Source: Nocardia abscessus NBRC 100374 (GTDB lineage: Bacteria > Actinomycetota > Actinomycetes > Mycobacteriales > Mycobacteriaceae). From it: a stretch of 64,000 bases of DNA. This document shows, one piece after another, positions 7,731 through 16,401 of the stretch. The notes below the pieces were generated by a model that saw nothing but the letters and a program-made list of their open reading frames with translations, searched no databases and was not told the DNA's origin. The stretch lies in contig NZ_BAFP01000139.1 in assembly GCF_000308455.1 (NCBI RefSeq), positions 62,001-126,000 of the forward strand, given 5' to 3'. The translations under genes were made by a program, and so were the position numbers. The number at the start of each line of letters is the position of its first letter. The first letter of the stretch is position 1.

Positions 7731-8774
7731 TCAGCCCGCGAGGTCGGCGCGGGCGCGCTTGCCCACCGCGGCGAGCAGGCGCCCGAGTTCCTCGTTGAAC
7801 CGCTCGTAGGCCTCGACATTGCCGAGATGGCCGGTCGGCAGCACCTGGTAGCGCATGAGACTGCCGGTCCGCCGGAGCATCTCGACGATCCGCTCGGAGT
7901 GGACCGGCGGCGTCATGTCGTCGAATTGTCCCGACAGCACCGTCGTTGGCACTACGAGGTTGCGCGCCGACTCCCCCACATCCATCGCGGCGAGCAGGAA
8001 ACCGAACTTGGAGCGCACCCAGGCCGGGCACGACCGCACGATGGCCATGCTGAATTCCAGCAGCTCGCCTTTGGCCGCGGTGCTGAGGATCTGGCGCGCG
8101 AACAACCAGCGCACCGGCGCGATGGGCGGGAAGACGATCGGTGCGCCGAGCCCCAGCCTGCCGAACAGGAACGGCAGCGGCACCTTCAGCTGCAGCAACC
8201 GCCACGGCCGGTTCAGCAGCGGGACCACGGTGGTCTCCAGGATCAGCCGGTCGGCCGCGGTATTGGTGAGCAGCACCGCGAGCGCCTGCCGCGCGACCCG
8301 CTCGGGATAGCGTCCGGCCCACGCCTGCAAGGTCATGCCGCCGAGACTGTGGCCGACCAGCACGGCCCGCTGTCCGGGCGCGAGCGCGGCGTCGAGCACC
8401 GCGGCCAAGTCGTCGGCCAGCAGGTCCGTGGTCAACCTGCTCGACCCGTATTCGCTCTCACCGTGGCCGCGCTGATCGTAGGCGATCACCCGGTAGTCGC
8501 CGGCGAACGCGTTGATCTGCGGATGCCAGTATTCGAGGCAGCAGGTCCAGCCGTGGACGAGCACGATGACCGGGCGATCGGACGGCCCGTAGGCGTGTAC
8601 GCGCAGCTGGGCGCCGTCACCGGTCCGGACCGGGATCACCTCGCGCGGCGCGGTCGGGGGGTTGAACGCCGCGGTCCGGTAGGTACGCGAACGCAGGTCG
8701 GCGCTGTGCGCGTCGCGCAAGCTCCGGAGCAGTCCCGGGAAGCTCGTCAACGCGGTCGGCAGCAGGGCACGCAT
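7731..8774 (-). CDS. Alpha/beta hydrolase
   Basis: A 347-residue alpha/beta-hydrolase-fold protein. The oxyanion-hole region VLVHGWTCCLEYW, the nucleophile elbow GHSLGG and the C-terminal histidine in TGHLGNVE make a plausible Ser-Asp-His triad; the acid probably lies in the GQFDDMTPP segment. The hydrophobic, proline-rich insertion between them suggests a lid for lipidic substrates. Substrate unknown (lipase, esterase or epoxide hydrolase). The ATG at 8774 is preceded by AAAGGAG. Two inverted repeats upstream (8790-8810 and 8824-8839) suggest control by a repressor not encoded next door. Confidence 0.85.
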   Translation of the reverse strand: MRALLPTALTSFPGLLRSLRDAHSADLRSRTYRTAAFNPPTAPREVIPVRTGDGAQLRVHAYGPSDRPVIVLVHGWTCCLEYWHPQINAFAGDYRVIAYDQRGHGESEYGSSRLTTDLLADDLAAVLDAALAPGQRAVLVGHSLGGMTLQAWAGRYPERVARQALAVLLTNTAADRLILETTVVPLLNRPWRLLQLKVPLPFLFGRLGLGAPIVFPPIAPVRWLFARQILSTAAKGELLEFSMAIVRSCPAWVRSKFGFLLAAMDVGESARNLVVPTTVLSGQFDDMTPPVHSERIVEMLRRTGSLMRYQVLPTGHLGNVEAYERFNEELGRLLAAVGKRARADLAG

Positions 8775-8789
8775 CGGACACTCCTTTGT

Positions 8790-8810
8790 GTTACTGCTAG
8801 ATACAGTAAC
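8790..8810. promoter_or_regulatory. Inverted repeat GTTACTG-n7-CAGTAAC, candidate operator
   Basis: Perfect 7-bp arms (8790-8796 and 8804-8810) lie about 15 bp upstream of the hydrolase start and overlap its likely promoter. A second perfect inverted repeat, GCTTGC-n4-GCAAGC, sits at 8824-8839. The TetR-type architecture of the first is an inference; no adjacent TetR gene is present. Confidence 0.5.
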
Positions 8811-8866
8811 CCCGATTCGCGCCGCTTGCTAGTGCAAGCACCCTTACCAGACGACGAACTGCCCCC

Positions 8867-9175
8867 TCACCAGCGCGGACCCCGCTGCACCTCATCCACC
8901 TTCGGCCGAACGTCGGCCAGGTAGATGCCCGTCGCGATGATGGCCGCGAAGGAGAGCAGTCCGAGACCCGCCGGGAAGAGGACGAGCACGAGCACAGCCG
9001 CCCCGAGAATCCCCAGCCAGATCGGCTTGGTCAGCTTGTCCACCGCGGTGAACGCGTCCGGACGCTGACGCACGGCGTGGATCAGCGCGAAAATCGTCGC
9101 ACCGAGCGCCGCCAGCCACAGCACCAGCAGGATCATCCCGGTCAATCCGTGCACCATGTTCACGCCACCCATCAT
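8867..9175 (-). CDS. DUF2516 family membrane protein
   Basis: A small membrane protein of about 102 residues with two or three hydrophobic helices: residues about 13-35 (LLVLWLAALGATIFALIHAV) and 55-85 (WLGILGAAVLVLVLF and AAIIATGIYLADV), with the RQRPDAFTAVDKLTKP loop typical of DUF2516. Function unknown. The open frame extends to 9196, but that overlaps the hbhA terminator hairpin, so the paired ATGs at 9175/9172 (or 9157) are preferred. It lies directly downstream of hbhA, as in M. tuberculosis (Rv0475-Rv0476). Confidence 0.88.
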   Translation of the reverse strand: MMGGVNMVHGLTGMILLVLWLAALGATIFALIHAVRQRPDAFTAVDKLTKPIWLGILGAAVLVLVLFPAGLGLLSFAAIIATGIYLADVRPKVDEVQRGPRW

Positions 9176-9183
9176 AGAAGCAA

Positions 9184-9214
9184 CGCCCCCGTACACCAGG
9201 GGTGTACGGGGGCG
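9184..9214 (-). terminator. Intrinsic terminator after hbhA
   Basis: A perfect 14-bp stem (9184-9197 with 9201-9214, loop of three bases) lies 25 bp after the hbhA stop. On the minus strand it is followed by a T-rich TTGCTTCT. It should separate hbhA from DUF2516 transcription, at least partly. Confidence 0.75.
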
Positions 9215-9239
9215 TCGGGCGGCGTCAGCCGCGGGCGGT

Positions 9240-9923
9240 TCAGGCCTTCTTGGGAGCGGCCTTCTTCGCGGGAGCCTTCTTGGCGGCGGTGGGGGCGGCC
9301 TTCTTGGCCGGAGCCTTCTTCGCCGCGCCGTTCGTGTCGGGAGCCGGGGTGGACTCGGTGGTCACCTCGACGACCTCGGCCTCGACGACCGGCGCCGGGA
9401 CGACCTGCGCCTCGGCCTCGATCTCGGTCTCGACCTTGGCCGGACGGCCGAGCAGCCCGTTGACGCGCTCGAACACGTCCTCGGCGCGGCTCACCGCGTC
9501 GCCGTAGATGGTCTCGACCTTGCCGATCCGATCCTCGACGAGGTGGTTGGCGCGCAGCCGCTCGATGGCCTCCTCACCGCGTACGGCGAGGTCGGCGTAG
9601 ATGTCGAGCGCCTGGCGGTAGTACTTCTCGGCCAGCGTCCGCAGCTCCTCGGCGGTGAACTTCTCGCGCAGCTCGGCGAGGTCGTCCGGAAGCTCCGACG
9701 GCAGCCCGGCCAGCCGCTCGCGCAGCGACTCGAACTGGGCCTGGACGTCGGCGGGAACGTTGGCGAAGCGCTCGCGCGCCTCCTCCACCCTGGTCTGCAC
9801 CTCGGTCGTGGCGGCACGCTCGCGCACCTGCGCGACGACGTCGTTCACGGCGGTGTAGAGAGCGTCACCCGCGCCGACGGTGGCGAGCAAGGGCTTGGTG
9901 ACGGTGGCGTTCTTCTCGGTCAT
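9240..9923 (-). CDS. hbhA: Heparin-binding haemagglutinin HbhA
   Basis: In mycobacteria HbhA is a surface adhesin that binds sulfated glycosaminoglycans and associates with intracellular lipid inclusions. This 227-residue protein has the same layout: an N-terminal hydrophobic stretch (residues about 9-30), a long coiled-coil region (about 30-150, heptads rich in Glu/Arg/Leu), an acidic Val/Glu/Pro linker and a C-terminal Lys/Ala/Pro repeat tail (AKKAPAKKAAP units) that is the heparin-binding part in the mycobacterial protein. The ATG at 9923 is preceded by AGGAGAA; the frame overlaps the upstream HTH gene as ATGA, so the two are co-translated. A strong terminator follows. Confidence 0.92.
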   Translation of the reverse strand: MTEKNATVTKPLLATVGAGDALYTAVNDVVAQVRERAATTEVQTRVEEARERFANVPADVQAQFESLRERLAGLPSELPDDLAELREKFTAEELRTLAEKYYRQALDIYADLAVRGEEAIERLRANHLVEDRIGKVETIYGDAVSRAEDVFERVNGLLGRPAKVETEIEAEAQVVPAPVVEAEVVEVTTESTPAPDTNGAAKKAPAKKAAPTAAKKAPAKKAAPKKA

Positions 9924-10426
9924 GGTGTTTCGTTCTCCTGGCGTGGCGGAGTTTCGGTTGTCGTGCGCGGAACGTCGCTGTCCCATACGTCCCCCCCTGC
10001 CTCGTTTCCTCCGTTTTCCCGGCGAAACGATTCATAGATGTCCAGCAGCACCTGCTTCTGCCGCTCACTGATCGATGTGTCGGCAAGCAGGGCGTCCCGG
10101 ACCGGACTGTGCGGCCGCTGCTCGAGATAGCCAGCCCGTACGTACAAGACCTCCGAGGAGACCCGCAGCGCTTTCGCGATCTGCGTGAGCACTTCGGCGG
10201 ACGGATTGCGCAGTCCGCGCTCGATCTGACTGAGGTACGGATTGCTCACCCCCGCCAGCTGGGCGAGTTGACGCAACGAGACTTGCGCGGCTTCTCGCTG
10301 CGCCCTGATGAAGCCTCCGATGTCGTGCGCCGCGCTGACGACGCGACCCCCTCGTTCGCCGACTCCGGGCGAGTGCTCGTCCGGTCTGTCGGTGTACTCG
10401 GCGGAAACCTCGGGCTGGTCTGCCAT
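9920..10426 (-). CDS. XRE-type helix-turn-helix regulator upstream of hbhA
   Basis: A 168-residue DNA-binding protein. Its central HTH (about residues 38-95, IGGFIRAQREAAQVSLRQL, SNPYLSQIERG, PSAEVLTQIAKAL) is a classic Cro/C1 type. The C-terminal SERQKQVLLDIYESFRREN segment is typical of the mycobacterial orthologue (Rv0474). The ATG at 10426 has AAGG six bases upstream; the GTG at 10429 lies too close to it. The stop overlaps the hbhA start by four bases, so regulator and adhesin are one operon. The GCTAGC repeats upstream are a plausible autoregulatory site. Confidence 0.9.
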   Translation of the reverse strand: MADQPEVSAEYTDRPDEHSPGVGERGGRVVSAAHDIGGFIRAQREAAQVSLRQLAQLAGVSNPYLSQIERGLRNPSAEVLTQIAKALRVSSEVLYVRAGYLEQRPHSPVRDALLADTSISERQKQVLLDIYESFRRENGGNEAGGDVWDSDVPRTTTETPPRQENETP

Positions 10427-10470
10427 CACTCACCTTCTGGCGGTTGTACGGGTTCGAGTCTAGGTCAGGG

Positions 10471-10498
10471 TGCTAGCTATTGCAAGCAGTCTGCTAGC
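10471..10498. promoter_or_regulatory. Two TGCTAGC repeats 21 bp apart upstream of the hbhA operon
   Basis: TGCTAGC occurs at 10471-10477 and 10492-10498. Each contains the palindrome GCTAGC and they are two helical turns apart, on the same DNA face. They lie 45-72 bp upstream of the HTH gene start. Autoregulation by the HTH protein is inferred. Confidence 0.4.
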
Positions 10499-10530
10499 AG
10501 TGTTTCGGCAAACGTTCCGCGTGCCGGGGA

Positions 10531-11874
10531 TCAGCCGCCGAACATGAGATGGGAAATCGTGTAGATCGCCAGTCCGGCAAGCGAACCGACAACGGTTCCG
10601 TTGATCCGGATGAATTGCAGATCGCGGCCCACTTGCAATTCGATCTTCTTGCTTGCTTCCTCGGCATCCCACCGGGCAACCGTGTCGGTGACCAGGGTGC
10701 TGATCTCGCCCGCGTAGTTCTCCACCAGGTAGCGAGCGCCGCGGTCGATCCAGCCGTCGACGTTGGCGCGCATGTCCGCGTCGTCGCGCAATCGCTCGCC
10801 GAGCTGCTGAACGTTCTCGGCGACCTTGCGCCGCAGCGTGCTGTTCGGGTCGTCGGCGGATTCCAGGATCAGCCGCTTCGCCGCACGCCAGGTCGCCGAA
10901 GCCAGTCCGGTGATCTCCTCGCGACCCATGATCTGCGCTTTGATGCGCTCGGCCTTCTTGATCATGGCGTCGTCGAATTGCAGGTCCGCGGCGAATTCCT
11001 CCAGGAACCGATTCGCGGCGAGGCGAACCTCGTGCTCCGGATCGGACCGGACTTTCCAGGTGAACTCGACAAGTTCCCGGTAGATGCGTTCGGAAAGCAG
11101 AATGTTGACGAATTTCGGCGCCCACTGCGGCGCGTCCCGCAGCACGATCCGATCGATGGTCTCCTGTGAGCCGAGCGCCCACTGGTGCGCGCGCTCGGCC
11201 AGCAGATCCAGCAGCGCCAGCTGCCGGTTGTCGGCGAGCAGTTCCGCCAGCACCCGCCCGATGGGCGGGCCCCACAGCGGCTCGGCGATCCGCTTGACGA
11301 TGGTGTTGTCGATGACCTGCTCGACGTCCTCGTCGCGCAGCACACCGACGACGGCCCGCAGGATCGTCGAACTCTCCTGCGCCACCCGGGCGGCATGACC
11401 GGGATCGGCCATCCACCGCCCGACCCGCCAGGAGACCTGCGCGGAGTTCACCTTGGCCGACACCACTTCCGGCGCGAGGAAGTTCGTGCCGACGAAGCTG
11501 CCGAGACTGGCGCCGAGCTGGTCTTTCTTGCGGCGGATGATCGCCGTGTGCGGAATCGGCAGGCCGAGCGGGTGACGGAACAGGGCGGTCACCGCGAACC
11601 AGTCCGCCAGCGCGCCCACCATGCCCGCCTCGGAGGCGGCGCGCAGGTAGCCGACCCAGTCGCCGCCCGCGCCGCGCGATTCGGTCCAGCGGCAGAACAG
11701 GTAGATCAGGGTCGCGAGGCCGAGCAGGCCGGTGGCGAGCGCCTTCATCCGCCAGAGGTCACGACGCTTGGCCGCCTCGTCGAGCACGGCGGCCAAGCCG
11801 AAGGGCGCGGCGGCAGGCGCGGCCGGGGCGTCCAGCACCGCGGTGTTGCCGGGAGCTTTCTCCATACCTCCCAT
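10531..11874 (-). CDS. DUF445 family membrane protein
   Basis: A protein of about 447 residues of DUF445 (YheB/YjiN group), function unknown. After a low-complexity Ala-rich N-terminus it has a membrane segment (LATGLLGLATLIYLFCRW), the family signature GMVGALADWFAVTALFRHPLGLPIPHTAI (given here as a region near residues 75-105) and IIRRKKDQLGASLG. A long helical domain follows, then a C-terminal membrane segment near the end (VVGSLAGLAIYTIS). Start uncertain: ATG at 11874 or 11865; GGGAGG lies between them. Orthologous position to Rv0473. Divergent from the TetR gene. Confidence 0.88.
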   Translation of the reverse strand: MGGMEKAPGNTAVLDAPAAPAAAPFGLAAVLDEAAKRRDLWRMKALATGLLGLATLIYLFCRWTESRGAGGDWVGYLRAASEAGMVGALADWFAVTALFRHPLGLPIPHTAIIRRKKDQLGASLGSFVGTNFLAPEVVSAKVNSAQVSWRVGRWMADPGHAARVAQESSTILRAVVGVLRDEDVEQVIDNTIVKRIAEPLWGPPIGRVLAELLADNRQLALLDLLAERAHQWALGSQETIDRIVLRDAPQWAPKFVNILLSERIYRELVEFTWKVRSDPEHEVRLAANRFLEEFAADLQFDDAMIKKAERIKAQIMGREEITGLASATWRAAKRLILESADDPNSTLRRKVAENVQQLGERLRDDADMRANVDGWIDRGARYLVENYAGEISTLVTDTVARWDAEEASKKIELQVGRDLQFIRINGTVVGSLAGLAIYTISHLMFGG

Positions 11875-12086
11875 TCTGCTGTGCGCGGCGAAGTGGGCGA
11901 GCGGACGAGTGGATATGAACACAACCGACGCGCCCGGCACTGTGGTTCCTACCGCATCCGGGCTCAAACGCGTATATCACCGGTAGCGGGGACCTAAGCT
12001 GGTAGCCACCGGAGAAAAACATACGAACGAGGGAGCCCACGCTGTCCACCGAAGACCTTGTCGATATCGGCGAGCGACCGTCGGCG

Positions 12087-12770
12087 GTGCGCGGCGGCCG
12101 GATGGACGGCCGCAAGCGCCGGTGGCGGCAACACAAGATCGATCGGCGCGAAGAACTCGTCGACGGCACCCTGGCCGCGGTGCGCGCCCGGGGCAGCAAC
12201 GCGGGCATGGACGAGATCGCCGCGGAGATCGGCGTGTCCAAGACCGTGCTCTACCGCTACTTCTCCGACAAGAACGACCTGGTCCACGCGACGATGCAGC
12301 GGTACATCGAGACCACGCTGATGCCCCGGGTGTACGGCGCGATCAGCCTGGACGCCGACGAGTACCAGCTGGTCCGCTCGGCGCTGGCCGAGTACGTCGG
12401 CACGGTGGACGAGGACCCGGAGGTCTACCGGTTCATCATGGGCAACGGCTCGGCGGACCAGTCCTCGCTCGCGGAGTTCGAGAAACTCTTCGCCGAGGTG
12501 GTGTGCGCGGTGATCACCGAGCGCGCCAAGGAGCGGGGCGTCGAGACCGAGGGTGCGGCGCTGGCCTCGTACGTGCTGGTCGGCGGCATCCAGCTGGCGA
12601 CGCACTGGTGGACCACGAACAAGTCTTTGTCGCGCGAGCACGTGATCGACTACCTCACCATGCTCGCCTGGAGCGCCATCGAGGGCATGGCCCGCGCAGG
12701 CGGTTCCCCCGCGGTGTTCAACGCGCAGACGCATGTGCTGCCCGGCCCCGAGACGCCCGCGCAAGGCTGA
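12087..12770 (+). CDS. TetR family regulator (Rv0472c-like)
   Basis: A TetR repressor of about 227 residues: N-terminal HTH (IDRREELVDGTLAAVRARG, MDEIAAEIGVSKTVLYRYFS) and a TetR_C-type ligand domain with several Trp/Tyr residues. Ligand and targets unknown. The GTG at 12087 has no ribosome-binding site. An in-frame CTG at 12042, reading LSTEDLVDIGERPSAV before it, lies eight bases after GAGGGA and may be the true start. The gene is divergent from DUF445, as in M. tuberculosis, and lies upstream of an ABC1 kinase on the same strand. Confidence 0.87.
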   Translation: MRGGRMDGRKRRWRQHKIDRREELVDGTLAAVRARGSNAGMDEIAAEIGVSKTVLYRYFSDKNDLVHATMQRYIETTLMPRVYGAISLDADEYQLVRSALAEYVGTVDEDPEVYRFIMGNGSADQSSLAEFEKLFAEVVCAVITERAKERGVETEGAALASYVLVGGIQLATHWWTTNKSLSREHVIDYLTMLAWSAIEGMARAGGSPAVFNAQTHVLPGPETPAQG

Positions 12771-12989
12771 TCCTGGCCGCGGGCACGGGTGCTAGCTGGA
12801 CTGCTTGCTGAAGTTCACGCGCGCTCTCGACTTTGCCGAAACGTTGGTTAGTCTGAATCCGAGCGGTGCGCCGAGTGCGCTGCGTCACCGCCGGCGCCGT
12901 ACGTGACGGCGGTCCGCGCCGGACCTCACGGTCCCGGCCACCGCCCGCGCGTCCGTCGCTCCGACCGCGGCACCAACGGAGGTACCTCG

Positions 12990-14402
12990 ATGGCGAAGCA
13001 AGTACCGACCTCTCGGCTTGCTCGTGGCACCAAGCTGGGTGCGGTAGCAGCCAGTTCGGTGCTCCGCACCCAGCGCACGCGGTTGACCATGCGGGGCAGA
13101 TCCGAGGCCGTCCGGGCGAAGATGGCCGAGGAATCCATGATTCGCACCACCGAACAGGTGGTCATGGTGCTGGGCACCATGAAGGGCGTCGCCATGAAGC
13201 TCGGCCAGATGATGTCGGTGCTCGACCTGGATCTGGTTCCCGAGGACCACCGGGAGCGTTTCCAGAAACGCCTGGCGGTGCTGCGCAACGCGGCGCCGAC
13301 GGTCTCCTTCGCGGCCATGCGCCAGGTGATCGAGGAGGATTTCGGCAAACCGCTGGACGCGATCTTCGCCGAGTTCGACGCCGAGCCGGTCGCCGCCGCC
13401 TCGATCGGCCAGGTCTATCGGGCGCGGCTGCACGACGGCCGCCAGGTCGCGGTGAAGGTGCAGTACCCGGGCATCGACGTCGCCGTGCGCGCGGACCTGA
13501 AGAACCTCGCCATGTTCCGGCGCGTGCTGCAGTCCGCGATGCCGTGGGTGACGCCCGCGGTGCTGGACGAACTGCGGCTGAACATGGAGGCCGAACTCGA
13601 CTACCGGGCCGAGGCGGCCACCCAGTTGCAGATCGCCGAGATCTACGCCGCGCACCCGTTCGTCATCGTGCCGCGCTCGCTGCCGGAGTTGTCCACCACG
13701 CGGGTGCTGGTCACCGAGTACGTGGAGGGCAAGGGCTTCGAGGAGATCCGGCAGTTGCCCCCAGAGCAGCGCGACCGGATCGGCGAGATCATCTACCGGT
13801 TCTACGTGGGGTCGCTGTTCACCTTCAACGAGTTCTGCGGCGACCCGCACCCCGGCAACGTGCTGCTGGCCGCGGACGGCCGGGTGGGTTTCCTGGATTT
13901 CGGATTGTTCAACCGGATGGACCCCGAGCACGTGCAGTTCGAGCTGGTCTGCCTGCGCGCCGCCGCGGAAGAACGGGCGGAGGATCTGCGCGAGTTGATG
14001 ATCCAGCGCGGCGTGATCGATTCGCCGCAGGAGATCGGCGCCGAGGAGTGCCTGGAATACGTGCTGGCCGCCTCCGAGTGGTGCCTGGTGGACGAGGAAC
14101 TGACCATCACCCCCGAGCTGGCCAGCGGCGCGTTCCTGCTCGCCGTAGACCCGAGGGCCAGCGAGTTCACCGGCATGAAGCAGCAGAATCTGCCGCCCGA
14201 GCACCTCTTCTCCCGCCGCGCCGATTTCCTCACCTTCGGCATGCTCGGCCAGCTCGGGTGCACCGCGAACTGGCATCGCATCTCGCGGGAATGGCTCTAC
14301 GACGAACCGCCGGTGACCGAGCTCGGCCGCGCGCATCACGCATGGCTCGCCGAGCGGCCGCAAGCCGCGCCGCACCGGGCGCGCAAGAAGACCACGAAGT
14401 AG
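12990..14402 (+). CDS. ABC1/ADCK (UbiB-like) atypical kinase
   Basis: A 470-residue member of the UbiB/ADCK protein-kinase-like family, which couples ATP use to lipid or quinone metabolism at membranes. The diagnostic motifs are intact: KxGQ (MKLGQMMSVLD), the Ala-rich nucleotide loop AAASIGQVYRARL, VAVKVQYPG with the catalytic lysine, DPHPGNVLL and LDFGLFNR. No transmembrane tail is obvious. In mycolata such genes sit outside ubiquinone operons, so menaquinone or lipid homeostasis is only a guess. The ATG at 12990 follows CGGAGGTA at seven bases. About 220 bp before it contain no gene I can support. Confidence 0.9.
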   Translation: MAKQVPTSRLARGTKLGAVAASSVLRTQRTRLTMRGRSEAVRAKMAEESMIRTTEQVVMVLGTMKGVAMKLGQMMSVLDLDLVPEDHRERFQKRLAVLRNAAPTVSFAAMRQVIEEDFGKPLDAIFAEFDAEPVAAASIGQVYRARLHDGRQVAVKVQYPGIDVAVRADLKNLAMFRRVLQSAMPWVTPAVLDELRLNMEAELDYRAEAATQLQIAEIYAAHPFVIVPRSLPELSTTRVLVTEYVEGKGFEEIRQLPPEQRDRIGEIIYRFYVGSLFTFNEFCGDPHPGNVLLAADGRVGFLDFGLFNRMDPEHVQFELVCLRAAAEERAEDLRELMIQRGVIDSPQEIGAEECLEYVLAASEWCLVDEELTITPELASGAFLLAVDPRASEFTGMKQQNLPPEHLFSRRADFLTFGMLGQLGCTANWHRISREWLYDEPPVTELGRAHHAWLAERPQAAPHRARKKTTK

Positions 14403-14438
14403 CCGACGACCGGCGACACGACCGCAGAACGGAAGACC

Positions 14439-15689
14439 ATGGCAGACACTCGGGAATTCGACCTAGTCCTCTTCGGCGCCACCGGCTTCGTCGGCAAGCT
14501 GACCGCACAGTATCTCGCCGGAGCCGCACCGGAATCCGCCCGGATCGCGCTGGCGGGGCGGTCGCTGGACAAACTGACCGCCGTGCGTGACGGTCTCGGG
14601 CCGAAGGCGGCGAATTGGGGCCTGGTGGTAGCCGATTCGACCGACCGGACCGCGCTGGACGAGCTGGCCGCGCGCACCAAGGTCGTCGTCACCACCGTCG
14701 GCCCGTACCTGCGCTACGGGATGCCGCTGGTGGCGGCCTGCGCCGCGAACGGAACCCACTACGCCGACCTCACCGGTGAGCCGCTGTTCATCCGGGAGGC
14801 CATCGACGCCCATCACGAACAGGCCGCCGCGACCGGCGCGAAGATCGTGAATTCCTGCGGCTACGACTCGATTCCGTCCGATCTGAGCGTTTACCGGCTC
14901 TACCGCCGCACGGTGGAGGACAACACCGGTGAGCTCGTCGACACCACGCTGGTGGCTTCGCTCAAGGGCGGCGTCAGCGGCGGCACCATCGATTCCGGCC
15001 GCGCCATGATGGAGGCGGTCGCCGCCGACCCGGCCAAGGGCGCGGTGCTGGCGCACCCGTATTCGCTGAGCCCCGACAAGTCGATGGATCCCGACGTCGG
15101 CCGCCAGTCCGATCAGGCGCTGTCCCGGGCGAGTGCCATCGACCCGAGCCTGGACGGGTGGGTGAGCACGTTCGTCATGGCCGCGCACAACACCAAGATC
15201 GTGCGCCGCACCAACGGGCTGCTCGGTTGGGTGTACGGCAAGAACTTCCGCTACCGCGAAGTGATGAGCGCCGGGAGGTCGCGGGTGGCTCCGCTGGTCG
15301 CGGCGGGCGTGGCGGGCGGCATCGTGGTGGGCCTGACCGCGGGCGCGCTGCTGTCGCGGGCGTCGGCGGGCCGCAAGCTGCTGGACCGCGTGCTGCCCAA
15401 GCCGGGCACCGGGCCCGATGAGAAGGCCCGCACCAGTGGTTGGTTCAGCATGAAGACCTTCGCCCACACCACCTCGGGCGCGAAGTACGTGGCCACCTTC
15501 GCGGGCACCGGCGACCCGGGCTACCAGGCCACCGCGGTGCTGCTCGGCGAGAGCGGCCTGTGCCTGGCATTCGACACCGACAAGCAACCCGAACTCGCGG
15601 GCGTGCTCACACCGGCCGCGGCGATGGGCGACGCGCTCACCGACCGGCTGCGCGCGGCGGGCATGACCATCACGGTCGAGCGCGCCTGA
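14439..15689 (+). CDS. Saccharopine dehydrogenase-like oxidoreductase (trans-acting enoyl reductase family)
   Basis: A 416-residue protein with an N-terminal NADP-binding Rossmann motif LVLFGATGFVGKLTAQYL (about residues 9-26) and the YADLTGEPLFIREAIDAHH and NSCGYDSIPSDL signatures of the mycobacterial trans-acting enoyl reductase group (Rv2953/Rv2449c relatives). Those act with polyketide synthases in phenolic glycolipid/phthiocerol synthesis, but many paralogues are uncharacterised. A central hydrophobic segment (LVAAGVAGGIVVGLTAG) may touch the membrane. No polyketide synthase is nearby, so a specific pathway is not claimed. Start ATG 14439. The stop is followed after eight bases by a methyltransferase gene, probably one operon. 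Confidence 0.83.
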   Translation: MADTREFDLVLFGATGFVGKLTAQYLAGAAPESARIALAGRSLDKLTAVRDGLGPKAANWGLVVADSTDRTALDELAARTKVVVTTVGPYLRYGMPLVAACAANGTHYADLTGEPLFIREAIDAHHEQAAATGAKIVNSCGYDSIPSDLSVYRLYRRTVEDNTGELVDTTLVASLKGGVSGGTIDSGRAMMEAVAADPAKGAVLAHPYSLSPDKSMDPDVGRQSDQALSRASAIDPSLDGWVSTFVMAAHNTKIVRRTNGLLGWVYGKNFRYREVMSAGRSRVAPLVAAGVAGGIVVGLTAGALLSRASAGRKLLDRVLPKPGTGPDEKARTSGWFSMKTFAHTTSGAKYVATFAGTGDPGYQATAVLLGESGLCLAFDTDKQPELAGVLTPAAAMGDALTDRLRAAGMTITVERA

Positions 15690-15697
15690 GGAACGCG

Positions 15698-16351
15698 ATG
15701 GCGGTGAACCTCGCACGGAAGACGATGAACGCCCCGGCGCTCGCCGCGGTGTACGAACGAGCCTGGCGGCCGACGCTGTTCTATCTCGCCAGCGGCCGCA
15801 CCACCGCGGCGGACCGGCGCGACGCGGTCGCCACCCTGCGGCTCGGCGGCGCGCAGAAGGTGCTCGACATCGCCTGCGGGCCGGGAAATTTCACCAGGCA
15901 CCTGAGCGAAGCGCTGTCCGGCGACGGCTACGCGATCGGCCTGGACTATTCCGAGCCGATGCTGGCGCGCGCCGTCGCCGACAACGCCGGACCGCGCGTC
16001 GGGTACCTGCGCGGCGACGCGCGCGCCCTCCCGTTCGCGGACGGCACCTTCGACGCGGTCTGCTGTTTCGGCGCGCTCTACCTCATTCCCGACCCGCTCG
16101 TCGCCGCCCGCGAGATGATCCGCGTGCTCGCCCCCGGTGGCCGCATCGCGATCACCACCAGCCACCGGGCCGCCAACCCGTTCGGCGACGTGAGCCGCGT
16201 GGTCGGCGGTTGGAGCGGACTGCGGGTGTTCGGCACCCGGACTTTCCCGGCCCTCTTCGCCGAACACGGCTTGGTGGAGATCGACCAGCGGGTCCATCGC
16301 CTGCTCCAGTACCTCAGTGCGACGAAACCCGCTGCCGCGGCCGGGCACTGA
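15698..16351 (+). CDS. Class I SAM-dependent methyltransferase
   Basis: A 217-residue methyltransferase of the UbiE/Methyltransf_11 type: motif I VLDIACGPGNFTRHL (about residues 51-65), acidic strand AIGLDYSEPML, motif II-like GDARALPFADGTFDAVCCFGAL and motif III VLAPGGRIAI. Substrate unknown; co-location with an enoyl-reductase-like gene suggests a lipid or quinone. The ATG at 15698 is preceded by TGAGGA, which includes the stop of the upstream gene, so the two are probably coupled. Confidence 0.87.
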   Translation: MAVNLARKTMNAPALAAVYERAWRPTLFYLASGRTTAADRRDAVATLRLGGAQKVLDIACGPGNFTRHLSEALSGDGYAIGLDYSEPMLARAVADNAGPRVGYLRGDARALPFADGTFDAVCCFGALYLIPDPLVAAREMIRVLAPGGRIAITTSHRAANPFGDVSRVVGGWSGLRVFGTRTFPALFAEHGLVEIDQRVHRLLQYLSATKPAAAAGH

Positions 16352-16401
16352 GCTGTTACACGCGATCAGTGCGCTGGCTGCGCACCCGAACCGGGGGATG
16401 A

